This document shows positions 44,660 to 53,965 of a stretch of DNA of 64,000 nucleotides, piece after piece. Both the position numbers and the translations under genes were made by a program. The stretch comes from Parafannyhessea umbonata. GTDB taxonomy: Bacteria; Actinomycetota; Coriobacteriia; Coriobacteriales; Atopobiaceae. The notes under the pieces are model-generated. The model worked only from the letters and a program-made list of their open reading frames with translations. It searched no databases and was not told the origin of the DNA. Position 1 is the stretch's first letter. Each line of letters opens with the position of its first letter. The stretch is taken from contig NZ_FOGP01000001.1 of the NCBI RefSeq assembly GCF_900111255.1, forward strand, positions 408,894-472,893. The letters are read 5' to 3'.

Positions 44660-47435
44660 AGGAATTCGAAGAACGGGACAGTCGCAAGGCGTTTCTTGAT
44701 TCCCCTTGGCATCATGCTGGCAATGGCTGCGGCAATCCTCGCTGGTGCTGGCGCGCCTACTGCATTTGCAGATAACGGCGATCTTGCTGCCACCGAAACT
44801 CCGTCTCTTGGCAGTGGCGATAAGGCCGTTCGCACCATCATGATTTACTTGGATGGCGCCAGCTCCGAGGAGACCGGCTCCGCGTGCACTGACATGCTCG
44901 AGGAATAGATAGCATCGAAGTTCAATCGCAGCGATTTCCGCATCATCGTCATGACGGGCGGCTCGCTCAAATGGCATCTGGATGCGGGCTACCTACGGGA
45001 CAAAGACGACCACACCGGCACGCTGACCGAGATCAGCAGCGAGTACAATCAGGTCTGGGAAGTGTATGGAGCCACCGATAACGCCGAAAGCTACTTGAGG
45101 CTGTTAGACGGCGACGGCGTGAGCGACGACGGGGCTGCTGCCAAGAAGTCCGAAGACGAGCTCATGAGCGACCCGAACACATTGAAGAAGTTCATCAACT
45201 ACGCCCATGGCATCGCGCCGGCGGGCAAATACGATCTGATCCTGAACGACCATGGCATGGGCCCCGAGGGCGGTTACGGCGTGGATGACCACGACACCGG
45301 GGACTCACATGCGTCAATATCCGTGCGCCAGCTCCGGCAGGCGATCTCGGACAGCGATGTTGTGCGGGATGAGGGCAAGTTCGACTTCATCGACTTGGAC
45401 TGCTGCATGATGGGCAATTTCGAAACGGCGCTCGCCTTGTGGGATTACACAGACTATTATTTCGGGTCGGCGGACGTCAACCCGTTCCCAACGGTCGATT
45501 TCACGGCACTGTTCGATTACCTCGCAGATGCCCCCGATATGGATGCCTGGGACTTGGGACGCAAGTTCGTGGACCTTTTCGTCGATTACTATGACGAGCA
45601 TCCCGAAAAGGTATCGGTAGGCCGTTCGGTCGGCCATTGCGCGATCAACGTAAAAGACCTCAAGGATAGTGGGATCGTGGACAAGCTGCTGACGGTCGCA
45701 CGGCAGATGAGGGCAGAGGCGACACCGGGAGCTTCTACGACGAGATCCGCGTTCCGAAAGACGATTACCATTTCGTCATCACCAACCTGCAGGACTTCGC
45801 GACCGTGGTGGAGCAGCTCGGGATCGGATTGTACGAAACCGACTGGCAGGAGCCGGGGTTCCTGAACGCATACACGCAAACGGCGCTCGAGATCCAGAAC
45901 ATCTTGCATGATAAGGACATCGTCTATTCGAGGCACACGCAGAAATCGAAGGAAACGTATGCGTTCTTCGGCAGGAACGATGACGAGAGCATAAAGATAA
46001 GGGCTACGAAATCCCCGACAAGCGGGCTGAGCATCTTCCACTTCTTCAATCCTGCCAAAGGCGATGCTTCAGGGGAAGTGTCCTTCTACATCGATGCGAT
46101 GAACGAGTTGGCTGGGTCGTATGCGGAAGGTTCGACCGAGAGGGAGCTGCTCGAGACGTACATGCAGGCAGTTCTCGATTACGAGTTGATCTGCAACGCC
46201 GGCGTGGCCGTCTCGACCCTTGTGGAAAACGGTTGCGCGCCTGACGAGATCGACTACGACAAGGTTCTGGAATACCTCCAGTCCCAGAAGTCCGAAAACC
46301 ACGTCAAGAGGGGATGGGAGTACATCTCGAAGGCCTTTAAGGGAAGCGACAGGGACGTGCCGGCATGGCTCGGCGGGATCATAGACATCCAGCGCGAGGA
46401 GGTCTTGGATCACGACAAGGTCTCCCTTGCGACGGAATCGAAGGATGGGACGGATTACTATCGCATCGACGTTGCGGACACGCCCAAGCGGGTCATCGAC
46501 GTCCCGGTGCTCACGGTGACGGCCAACAGGGAAGACGAGGTGTTCAAAAAGCCCACCAGGACGTTTTACGGCACCCGGGCGCCCGGCGGCGCGAGGGGGA
46601 GTCTGCTGACGATTACATGAGCGCCACCGACTCTTCCTACCTGATCCCGAAGTTCGACGGGCAATGGTATGCCGTGAAGGATGCGGATGGGAAAATGCAT
46701 CTGGCATCCGATGCGTCGGACAACTCCGTTTACGCAGTTTTCTACTTGGGCGAGCAGCTTTTGGGTGCGGGAGAGCTGGTCTTCGATGAGAACGGCAAGG
46801 CGAAAAGCATCTACATCTACGGCAACACGATACCGATCCCCCTCGATACGCTCGATGACATGGTGACGGTGGCCCTTTGCAATGATCCGAGCCTTGGGAA
46901 AGCGGACCCCATAGACATGTTCATGCTGGAGAAGACGAACGCCGAGCTCGTGAAGGACAGCTACTCGAACCTGGGCATAGACGACGTCGAGGTCAAGCTC
47001 GCCATCTCGGACATGTACGACGTCCAGCATGAGGTCAAGCCGGAACTGAGCTTCGATCCTACCGGCGGGCGGTGGGACGACGGCACGGACGCCGTCAGGA
47101 AGTACGAACCCGCACTGGAAAGCGAGTTCGCCATCATCGACGCCCCGACGCGCGATGGCTATACGTTTGAATGTTGGGAAGGGTCTGAGTACCAACCAGG
47201 GCAACAATATCATGCGGACAGCGATCATGTGTTCACGGCAAAGTGGAAGAAGAACGACTCCAGCAGTGGTGACGACAACACTTCTGGTGGAGCAAAGAAT
47301 GCCCAAACAAAATCAAGCCCGAGCAAGACGCCAAGCACGGGAGACCTCCTGAACCCGGCGCTCCTGCTGCTGGCGGTGCTGGCGTCAGGAGGGACGGTTG
47401 CGGTGGCTGCGAAGAAGCGAAAACGCGAATTGTAG
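44660..47435 (+). pseudogene. Clostripain-like (C11) surface protease, multiply broken
   Basis: A secreted, wall-anchored cysteine protease relic of about 920 codons. AGGAGG at 44647-44652 is correctly spaced for a start at 44660, but that codon is AGG instead of ATG; it is followed by a perfect signal peptide (NSKNGTVARRFLIPLGIM...AFA). An in-frame TAG is at 44906-44908. One base is missing near 45718 (gcagaGGcgac region) and another in the G-run at 46595-46599. C11 motifs survive: ILNDHGMG (His) and FIDLDCCMMGNFETA (Cys). The 3' end has an InlB/Flg_new-type repeat (GYTFECWEG...FTAKWK) and a TPSTGD sortase-like signal with membrane helix and KKRKREL tail. At least four lesions; non-functional. 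Confidence 0.88.
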
Positions 47436-47579
47436 CCGGGAACGAATTGCTGGGTTCCAGCATCCGGCAAGTGCTGTGGTACGGCCGCTAGAGTTAGTTT
47501 TTGCAAACAAACACATTTCCGCAGGTAATTCTGGCTCTACGATGAGTTTGTTGTGTCCATGATGCGCGTCGTAACGTTA

Positions 47580-48791
47580 TCATCGCGATGCCTGCGTGGG
47601 GACGAAGATCGTCACCCTGGTCCCGCCCGCCTCGCGGGTTCCGATCTCCAGCGTGCCACCGCACTGCGCTTTTAGCCGCTCGCGGACGTTGTTAAGGGCG
47701 AAGTGCCGCTCATCCTCATCGGGCGGCGTAAAGCCAGGGCCGTTGTCCTCCACGATGATCTGCACGCCGCACCCAAGGTCGCGCGTGGCGACGGAGACCT
47801 GCAGCGGCTCCGAATCGGGGTCCATGCCGTGCTTGACGGCGTTCTCTACGATGTGCTGCAGCGTGAGGGGCGGAACGTTAAACGACGTGACCGGCGTGTC
47901 GAATTCCACGAACACCTGTCCCTCGTAACAGGCCTGCTCCACCGCGAGTTATGCCTTCGTATGCTCCAGCTCCCGCTCGAAGGAAATCGTTCCGTCCTCC
48001 GCAACGATCTCGAAGTTGCTCTGCAGGTAGCGGGAGAAGTCCAACGTTGTCTGCTGGGCCATTTCGGGATCCTTGGCAATAAGGTAGTAGATGCTCGTCA
48101 GCGTGTTGTGGATGAAGTGGGGCCTCATCTGCAGGACGGCGACGTGTGCTCGTTCCTGCGCGACCTCCTCCTTCTGGTCCAGGTAGCGACGGACCAGGCC
48201 AACCAAAAGGAGGAGCTCCACGAGAATGACCTGAATGGGCGGCGCCGCGAGAAAGCAGGCCAGGAACATAAGGCCCTGTACGTTCGTTATGTCTTTCCAG
48301 TACCGGACAAGCGTTACGAGGTTGATTGCCGTAAGCGCGGCTATCGAGGCGAACGTCAGGGCAATCCATGGCCCGAAATGGGGATCTTGACCAGCAACGA
48401 CGCGCGCTTCCCCACTCAGCTTCGCCAGACACCCCGCAACGATCAGGATGCCAGTCAACACACATTCGATGCGTACAACCGCATTCGTTCGGAAGTCTCT
48501 CCCACTGCAGTAGACGAAATACGCGAACACGAGCAAGGAGGGAATCGGGGCTATCAGCGTTTCGGCAAGGCTCAGAGCAAGCACGGACGCGTACGACACG
48601 TCGGCTTGTGCAGCGCCGTTTCCCAAAAGGCCTACTACCGCACGGGCAATCGTCGATATCAGGATGGCGACGCACAAGCCCTTCGGCCATCGCTCGACGT
48701 CGCGGGCGATATAAAGCAATATCAGACCAAACGCCCCGAACAGGAGCGCGGACATATCCAGTGTTGCATAGAAATACTGTTCCGTTATCAC
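47580..48791 (-). pseudogene. LytS-type sensor histidine kinase with in-frame TAA
   Basis: About 403 codons. Start GTG 48791 overlaps the regulator gene stop (GTGA). Six or so membrane helices lie in 1-215, then the His_kinase box LQMRPHFIHNTLTSIYYL, and the C-terminal HATPase domain with IVENAVKHG (N box) and VEDNGPGF (G1). A TAA at 47949-47951 interrupts ELEHTKA-stop-LAVEQACYEGQ, precisely where this family has a conserved Tyr (HxxAYLxVEQ), so a one-base change from TAC or TAT explains it. The stop separates the His domain from the ATPase domain, abolishing the kinase unless read through. Confidence 0.85.
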
Positions 48792-49378
48792 AGCAGCCCT
48801 CGCACGGGATGCCGCAGCCTGGGAATCAGCCTGCGGACCTCCTCCGCCTTCAGCGGCTTCAGTATAAAACCGCAGGCGTCGGTGTTCCATGCGTCGAGGG
48901 AATATTCTGGGTATGCGGTGAGGTAGGCCACGTTAGCATTCGGCCTAATTTGCAGGAGCTCTTGGCAAAGGTCAAGTCCATTGGTCTTGCCCAGCTTGAT
49001 GTCGAGAAGCACCAGCGCAACTGGGTTGTTCTTGAAATAGCGCACAGCTTCCGCCGGGCTTGCGAGACCGACGACGTTTGCGTTCGGAAGCGCCTCCCGC
49101 AGAACGGGGAGGCCCTCTTCGAGGGCAATGGGACTGTCGTCCACCAGCAGGACGTTCGGGGCATCGTGGGACTCGTCTGCAGCTGCGAGCAGCGCCGCGG
49201 CGCCGGCGTCAAGCGCCCTGGCTATATGGGAGATCATGGCGGCGTTGGGCAATCGGTGCCCGGTTTCCCAGTTGGCGACCGCAGAACGAGTCACGTGCAG
49301 CCGGTTTGCCAGCTGCTGCTGTGACAGACCCTTTTCGGACCTCGAGCGACACAGCGTTTCTCCGAAGTAGTTTGCCAT
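48788..49378 (-). CDS. XRE-type HTH plus receiver-domain regulator
   Basis: 196 residues with reversed architecture: an N-terminal XRE/Cro HTH (1-66; SQQQLANRLHVTRSAVANWE) followed by a C-terminal response-regulator receiver (about 74-190; VLLVDDSP acidic pocket, phosphorylated Asp in VLLDIKLG, Thr in YLTAYPEY, Lys in ILKPLK). Conventional regulators carry the receiver first. It is coupled by a 4-base overlap to the sensor kinase gene that follows. With that kinase truncated by a nonsense codon, the regulator probably works unphosphorylated or with another kinase. The ATG start has GGGCC upstream, a weak ribosome site. Confidence 0.88.
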   Translation of the reverse strand: MANYFGETLCRSRSEKGLSQQQLANRLHVTRSAVANWETGHRLPNAAMISHIARALDAGAAALLAAADESHDAPNVLLVDDSPIALEEGLPVLREALPNANVVGLASPAEAVRYFKNNPVALVLLDIKLGKTNGLDLCQELLQIRPNANVAYLTAYPEYSLDAWNTDACGFILKPLKAEEVRRLIPRLRHPVRGLL

Positions 49379-49569
49379 GGCCCTTCTCGTCCCATCCCAC
49401 CGCGCGAATAGCTTTGCTGCCTCGAAGCAGAATGCAATTCGGTCAAATATCTACCCACATACATAAATCCGCATTCACCAAAAGTGCTTGCATGAAACCC
49501 GTCACGAAACGAAACACCTTTCTGGGATCCCCCCCGCCCATTCTTAAAAGAAAATGAAAAAAAAGAGTG

Positions 49570-49615
49570 GGTTCTTTGGTTGGCAGTACGGCTGGTACCA
49601 GCCAAACAAAGAAGA
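49570..49615 (+). repeat. Long inverted repeat in the leader of the small membrane protein gene
   Basis: TTCTTTGGTTGGC (49572-49584) pairs with GCCAAACAAAGAA (49601-49613) with one mismatch, around a perfect palindrome GGCTGGTACCAGCC (49590-49603, partly shared). It lies 30 bases before the gene start. Either an operator or a leader hairpin. Confidence 0.6.
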
Positions 49616-49643
49616 ACGAATAGCGGAGAAAGGAGCTTGAAAA

Positions 49644-50141
49644 ATGGATGGGAAAATCAAGAACGCGAAGAGCACGTTGAAGATCCTGGGCATCCTGAGC
49701 ATCCTCCTGGGTGCCTTGGCTATTCTCCTCGGCGCCATGTCGATTGGCGGCGGCGGCGTTCTCGCTGGAGGAATTGCCACCTCGGGCGGTATGAGCTCAG
49801 CCGATGCGGAGACCGCCACCATGGTGACAGGCCTGGTGCTGGTCGGGGGAATCGTCCTCCTGATTTCGGGAATCTTCACCCTGCTCCTGGGTATCTTCTC
49901 GGTCCGTGCGTCGAACGATTTCAGCAAGGTCGGGCCGGCTTACGCCTTCGCGCTTATCGATCTCATCGTCTCGGTTGTCGGCGTCATCGTGAACTTTGCC
50001 GGAACTATGAATGTCTCGTCTCTGCTCGAGGGCGTCGTCGGAATCGTTTTCGCCGCCTGCATCTTCTGGGCAGCGAAGACCATCAAGGATTACAATGCTG
50101 GTGGTGGCAACCCCGGCAATGGCCAGCTCCCTCCACAGTAG
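49644..50141 (+). CDS. Small four-helix membrane protein, unknown function
   Basis: 165 residues with four hydrophobic helices (about 12-32, 38-50 Gly-rich, 62-92, 97-145), a Gly/Ser-rich loop and a Gly/Asn/Pro/Gln C-terminus. No enzymatic motif. AAAGGAG nine bases before the ATG. It resembles the many DUF4064/TMEM-like small Gly-rich membrane proteins of Gram-positive bacteria, without a firm family assignment. It lies in the foreign block between the two-component genes and the relaxase, followed by a strong terminator. Confidence 0.75.
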   Translation: MDGKIKNAKSTLKILGILSILLGALAILLGAMSIGGGGVLAGGIATSGGMSSADAETATMVTGLVLVGGIVLLISGIFTLLLGIFSVRASNDFSKVGPAYAFALIDLIVSVVGVIVNFAGTMNVSSLLEGVVGIVFAACIFWAAKTIKDYNAGGGNPGNGQLPPQ

Positions 50142-50169
50142 TGAGCACCTGTTTCAATCGCATCGCTGG

Positions 50170-50212
50170 AAAGGAGAGCGCCCGGTGTTTTTCCGGGCGC
50201 TCTCCTTTTGCA
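50170..50212 (+). terminator. Terminator after the small membrane protein gene
   Basis: Perfect 16-bp stem AAAGGAGAGCGCCCGG (50170-50185) with 50193-50208, a short T-rich loop and a TTTT tail. Confidence 0.92.
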
Positions 50213-50264
50213 CCGCGGAGCGTGAAGCCCTCGACGGCACGAAATCGCTGGTTGACGTAGTACA

Positions 50265-51566
50265 CTACCACCGCTCCGGTTCCGGGACGGCATGATGGGG
50301 CATCGGCACCCGAAGCCGATGTCCCCTTTTTTGCTTCAACGGGACCAGCCGCCCCTGTCGTGGCTGACCGAGTGTTGGTGCGAGGGGGGAGTCCCCGTGC
50401 GAGCCGGAGTGGTGGTCGTGCCATGAGCCCGAGTCGTGCCGGGGCTCGTGGTTGCTGACCGGCCTGGGCCTGCGGGCGGGCAGCATCCCGTGCCCGACGG
50501 CGAACTTGTGGGCGTCCCCAAAACGCCCAAGTTTATCGGCTATGGTCGCCTTGCCCTGCGCGTCTTCGGCGGCTTCCAGGTCGCGCTCCAGCAGCCCGAT
50601 CTGCCAGTCGATGTCGGCGATCGAGGCGATGCGGGGGTCTCTGAGCGCCTCCATGAGCCTCGCCAGCTCGCCGAGCTCGTCCAGGTCGCGAACCAGCACG
50701 GCGCCCTCGATGCGCTTGTCGATGGCATCGCATTTTAGGGCCGTAGGATACCCCCACTCCCATTCCAGCGCCTGCTTGCCGTAGCAGCGCCCCAGCTTCT
50801 CGCCGCCGACCCTGCGGGCTGGATGGTCGGAGAGCGCGTAGAGGAAGTCGCGTCGCCGTGCGTTGGGGGAGTTGAGCGAGAGCTCCACGCCCAGCGCCCC
50901 CAGAACGCTGCGGTAGCTCGCCTCGTCGTGGGCGAGGGCGCGGGCCGTCCGGGCGCGCTGCCTGATGTCGGCGACCCAGCTGTACCCGCCCTTGCGCTCA
51001 ATTCTGCGCTCGGCTCGCCCCTTGTACTCGCGTTGGGTCGTCCTGGCCTCGCCGCCCTTGGCTCGCCGGTCGAATACCGCGTGCTCGTCGGCGAGGTATC
51101 CCAGCCCCCGCTCGCGGGCCATCCGCTGCAGGTCGCGGTTGAGCCCCTTGGGGTCGGGGACGTGAAGGCGCCTTCCGGTCTCGACGTTGGTGTTGCCCAC
51201 GACGACGTGCGCGTGCGGGATGGCGTGCTCGTTGTCGTCGTGGTAGACGATGGTCACCTGGTACTCGCCGAAGTGTCTCTCCGCCCAGCTGAGCGCCAGC
51301 TCGCGCAGGCGCTCCAAGTCGACCTTGTCTGCGGGGTCGGGGCTCACGACGTAGTGGCGGTACGTGATGGCAGGCCTGCCGCGGTAGGGCTCGCCGTTGC
51401 CGTAGACGGCCCTGAGCTCGTCCATCTCCGCCGCCCAGCCGCGGGCCTCGCCGCCGCCCCGCTCCATGCAGTCGAGGTTGACGAAGTCGTGGCCTATGGC
51501 GCGGCCTCCCCGCTCGAGGTAGCGCTCGATGGCTGCCATTGTTTCCATATTGAGGGGCGTGGGCAT
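50265..51566 (-). CDS. Mobilisation relaxase (VirD2/MobA-like), N-terminus probably trimmed
   Basis: 433 residues. The relaxase domain shows YLERGGRAIGHDFVNLD near the N-terminus (the Tyr lies in the usual nicking region), then FGEYQVTIVYHDDNE and the HxH metal motif IPHAHVVVGNTNVETGRRLH. A helical middle region and a Pro/His/Ser-rich tail follow. It would nick an oriT and lead plasmid transfer. Relatives have about ten more N-terminal residues with a GHT-type motif; here the first residues overlap, head-to-head, the start of the AT-rich ORF at the composition change, suggesting a trimmed 5' end. The only clear mobility gene of the block. Confidence 0.82.
   Translation of the reverse strand: MPTPLNMETMAAIERYLERGGRAIGHDFVNLDCMERGGGEARGWAAEMDELRAVYGNGEPYRGRPAITYRHYVVSPDPADKVDLERLRELALSWAERHFGEYQVTIVYHDDNEHAIPHAHVVVGNTNVETGRRLHVPDPKGLNRDLQRMARERGLGYLADEHAVFDRRAKGGEARTTQREYKGRAERRIERKGGYSWVADIRQRARTARALAHDEASYRSVLGALGVELSLNSPNARRRDFLYALSDHPARRVGGEKLGRCYGKQALEWEWGYPTALKCDAIDKRIEGAVLVRDLDELGELARLMEALRDPRIASIADIDWQIGLLERDLEAAEDAQGKATIADKLGRFGDAHKFAVGHGMLPARRPRPVSNHEPRHDSGSWHDHHSGSHGDSPLAPTLGQPRQGRLVPLKQKRGHRLRVPMPHHAVPEPERW
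50297..50332 (+). terminator. Terminator-like hairpin inside the 3' end of the relaxase gene
   Basis: GGGGCATCGGC (50297-50307) pairs with GCCGATGTCCCC (50315-50326), then TTTTTT on the plus strand. It could stop read-through from the left, or mark the true end of an older unit. Confidence 0.6.
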
Positions 51567-52500
51567 GAACGAGATCGCAAGGCGAATACTGGTTGATCAG
51601 GGGCTAAAACCTGTTGAATTTGAACAACCCCATGTAATTGATTTAATTCGAAAACCTATATCAGATGTGTGGACTGTTGTATGCACACACAATGACAAAG
51701 TTTTCGGCACTCCGGCAATCTTTTGCTGTTTTGCCAATATGGAACATAAAGCGCAAATCTTAGAGGAATCCAATTGGCTCAAGCATCCTGATAGCTTTTC
51801 TCCTGGATTTTGCATGAGCGCCGGTTCTGCGCGATTTGATTCAAGCAGCTATGACGGTTTTCACTTCATAGTTATGGAGCAGTATTTTCACAGCCTCGAA
51901 GAAGCCCAATTCCATTTGAACCAAGAATTTGCGCTTCTCTTCGAGCTGTATCGAGACCCTAGTGGTAATTACTACAAGATTGACGAATGTGGCAATCGTG
52001 AACCAGTTGTTGTGTTTGAGAAACACCAGGTAAAGGTAAAAACTAAATACCTACTCCGCTATATGTGCGCCAGGCAATTCCTATTTATCCAATTCGTCGA
52101 TTTGCGGGTAAGTACACCAGGCCATATGCCGTTTCATACAGATCCTATGGGCGACGACAGCGATGCTGGCCCAAATTACATTTTCGATCGCTGGTACCAA
52201 GGCAACGAAACTGAAAACTATCTGCTATCGATGATATATGCCAGAAGCTATGTTGAACCTGGCCCTATTGAAGACTGCGGACTCTGGCCTTACGACGAAG
52301 ATGAGGAGCAGTACCCGGAGTTCATTATTAATGAGCTGCCTGACGGGTCATTCGAACGTTTCACATGCGAAGAATCAAAGCTGACGACGCGCTGGTGCGC
52401 GGGCTCGACCGGCTTGGCGACTTCGTGGGGGCGCTGCGCCCCTGACGCGGGGAGCGAGGGGCACGCCGCGGCGCGCGGCACGGGCCCCGCTACGGCATGA
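51565..52500 (+). pseudogene. AT-rich chimeric ORF, unknown function
   Basis: The ORF reads MNEIARRILVDQG to ERFTCEESK (about 272 codons) and then runs into the direct repeat at 52383, where the frame becomes nonsense derived from the aminotransferase 3' end (TTRWCAGST...), ending at 52500. The native C-terminus is thus lost. Composition is clearly AT-richer than every neighbour. Its start has no good ribosome site and overlaps the divergent relaxase start, so the 5' end may be cut too. The protein is soluble, acidic and Tyr/Phe-rich with no recognised motif. Probably a truncated imported gene. Confidence 0.6.
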
Positions 52501-52525
52501 GTGCCAGCGCCTTGAGCGCCGCGAG
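52383..52525 (+). repeat. Right copy of the direct repeat bounding the inserted block
   Basis: 143 bases matching 44427-44571. It contains a detached copy of the last 63 bases of the aminotransferase gene and the functional 3' end of the deacetylase gene on the minus strand. Confidence 0.92.
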
Positions 52526-53647
52526 GCCGCCCGCGAGCGCTCGCTCGTCGAAGTCGAAGCCGTCCGAGTGGAGCGAAGGCACTTCTCCCACGCCCAAGAG
52601 CAGGAACACGCCGGGCAGCTGCCTCTGGTACCAGGCGAAGTCCTCGGCGATCATGTACGGCTCCTCGAGGATCTGGAGTTCCGGCACGCGCTCGGCGACG
52701 CGCCCGAAGAGCTCCGGGTCGTTCGTGACGGGTGGGTATCCCTCGGCGAAGTCGACCTCCGCCGTGCAGCCACAGCTCGCCGCGGCGCGTGCTGCCAGCT
52801 CGCGCACCTCCGCCATCACCTCGTCGCGCAGCTCGACGTCGAACGTGCGCAGCGAGCCCTCCAAGCGCGCCCTGTCGGCTATCTGGTTGCAGACGAGGCC
52901 GCCCTGCAGGGTGCCGAACTTGAGGACGACGCCCTCGCGCCCGCGCGCGGCCTCCCTCTGGCACAGCCGCTCGATGTGGCCGTAGGTCGCGGTTAGGAAG
53001 CGCGCCGCGGCCTCCACCGCGTCGGCCCCCAGCTCGGCGCGGGCTATGTGGGCGGCACGGCCCAGGAAGGTCACGTGCGTCTCGTTTCCCGCTGCCAGGA
53101 GCGCCCCCGACCTGCCGGCAAGCCGTCCCTCTGGAAGCCCGGGCCACAGGTGAAGCCCGAAGATGCGGTCGACGCCGCACTCCTCTAACGCGCCGCTCTG
53201 GCAGATGCCGCGCGCGCCGCCCGTCGTCTCCTCGGCGGGCTGGAAGACCAAAAGGAGGCTCCGTCCCAGGCGATCCAGGTTCTGCGGCAGCCATTGGGCA
53301 AGCGTCAGCAGCATCGACATGTGCCCGTCGTGCCCGCAGGCGTGCATGTGCCCCTCGATGCGCGAGGCGTACGCCGCGCCCGTGCGCTCGATGACGGGCA
53401 GGGCGTCCATGTCGGAGCGCAGTGCGGTCGCGTGCGGGGTGCCCCTGTCGACGTAGAGGCAGAGCGCGGAGCGCGAGGGCGAGAAGACCGTTGCCCTCCC
53501 GCCGCGGGACGTGATGTCCCCGGCGACCGGCTCGAGGATCCCGCGCACGTAGGCGAGGGTGCGGGGGAGGTCGTAGTCGAGCTCCGGTATCTGGTGGAGC
53601 GCGCGGCGGTGCTCCCTGAGCATCCGCCCCTCGATCGGCTCTGCCAT
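52490..53647 (-). CDS. M20 amidohydrolase, probable N-acetyl-diaminopimelate deacetylase
   Basis: 385 residues, M20D/ACY1 family. Segments: REHRRALHQIPELDYDL, LRSDMDALPV, MHACGHDGHMSML (metal His), FQPAEETTGGAR (catalytic Glu) and SLHSDGFDFDE (late His). Start ATG 53647 with GGAGAAG; the 26-codon longer frame is not supported. By context it releases acetate from N-acetyl-LL-DAP, the last acetylated-pathway step before epimerisation; relatives include indole-amide and hippurate hydrolases. It is divergent from the lysA riboswitch region and was convergent with the aminotransferase before the insertion. Confidence 0.85.
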   Translation of the reverse strand: MAEPIEGRMLREHRRALHQIPELDYDLPRTLAYVRGILEPVAGDITSRGGRATVFSPSRSALCLYVDRGTPHATALRSDMDALPVIERTGAAYASRIEGHMHACGHDGHMSMLLTLAQWLPQNLDRLGRSLLLVFQPAEETTGGARGICQSGALEECGVDRIFGLHLWPGLPEGRLAGRSGALLAAGNETHVTFLGRAAHIARAELGADAVEAAARFLTATYGHIERLCQREAARGREGVVLKFGTLQGGLVCNQIADRARLEGSLRTFDVELRDEVMAEVRELAARAAASCGCTAEVDFAEGYPPVTNDPELFGRVAERVPELQILEEPYMIAEDFAWYQRQLPGVFLLLGVGEVPSLHSDGFDFDERALAGGLAALKALALMP

Positions 53648-53809
53648 GTTCTTCTCCTCTGGTCCATCTGCTTGCCCGCGCGCCCGGAGCCCGCCTTGCG
53701 GGCTCACCAGACATGCGTCTTGCAATTATCCGACCGGAAGTTGTCATTCGCCCGAATAAGTCAACTTTGTTAACCGTTGCGATGAATGGCGTTTCAGCCC
53801 GTAGAATCA

Positions 53810-53965
53810 TCCCAACGAAAGAGGTGCGGAAGTGATGAGCGCGGGCGAGCCGGCAGGCGCGGACCCCGCGGGAGGCTAAATCCGCCGAACTCCTTGGCCC
53901 GGCAGGGCGAGGGGTGGGCCAGCGGGGAAGACCCGCCGGACTGTCTGTGGGGGCATCCCACAGTT
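53810..53965 (+). promoter_or_regulatory. Lysine riboswitch-like (L-box) leader of lysA
   Basis: The lysA leader shows L-box hallmarks in order: AGAGGTGCGG (53820-53829), CCGCCGAAC (53882-53890), GTGGGCC (53914-53920) and GGACTGTC (53938-53945). Two mutually exclusive hairpins follow: CTGTGGG (53945-53951) with CCCACAG (53957-53963), or that same CCCACAG with CTGTGGG at 54000-54006, close to the ribosome site. Lysine would bias the fold and shut lysA. Assigned from remembered consensus; not modelled. Confidence 0.55.

Larger units (their letters stand above)
44572..52382. mobile_element. 7.8-kb foreign block inserted in the DAP locus
   Basis: The block lies between two near-identical copies of the host junction (44427-44571 and 52383-52525), and the host genes on both sides are complete. 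Contents: broken C11 protease, XRE-receiver regulator with broken kinase, small membrane protein, VirD2-type relaxase and an AT-rich chimeric ORF. Base composition is lower in GC than the flanks, clearly so after 51590. No integrase or transposase is present. It may be a plasmid cointegrate formed by homologous recombination, or a decayed mobilisable element. Confidence 0.75.

Noticed and set aside
50213-50296. Possible tRNA or small RNA gene between two terminator hairpins
   Set aside because: No cloverleaf or anticodon arm could be assembled; only promoter-like TTGAC and GC-rich sequence are seen.
44572-52382. The block as a standard prophage or integrative conjugative element
   Set aside because: No integrase, phage structural gene, transposase or conjugation ATPase was found, only one relaxase.
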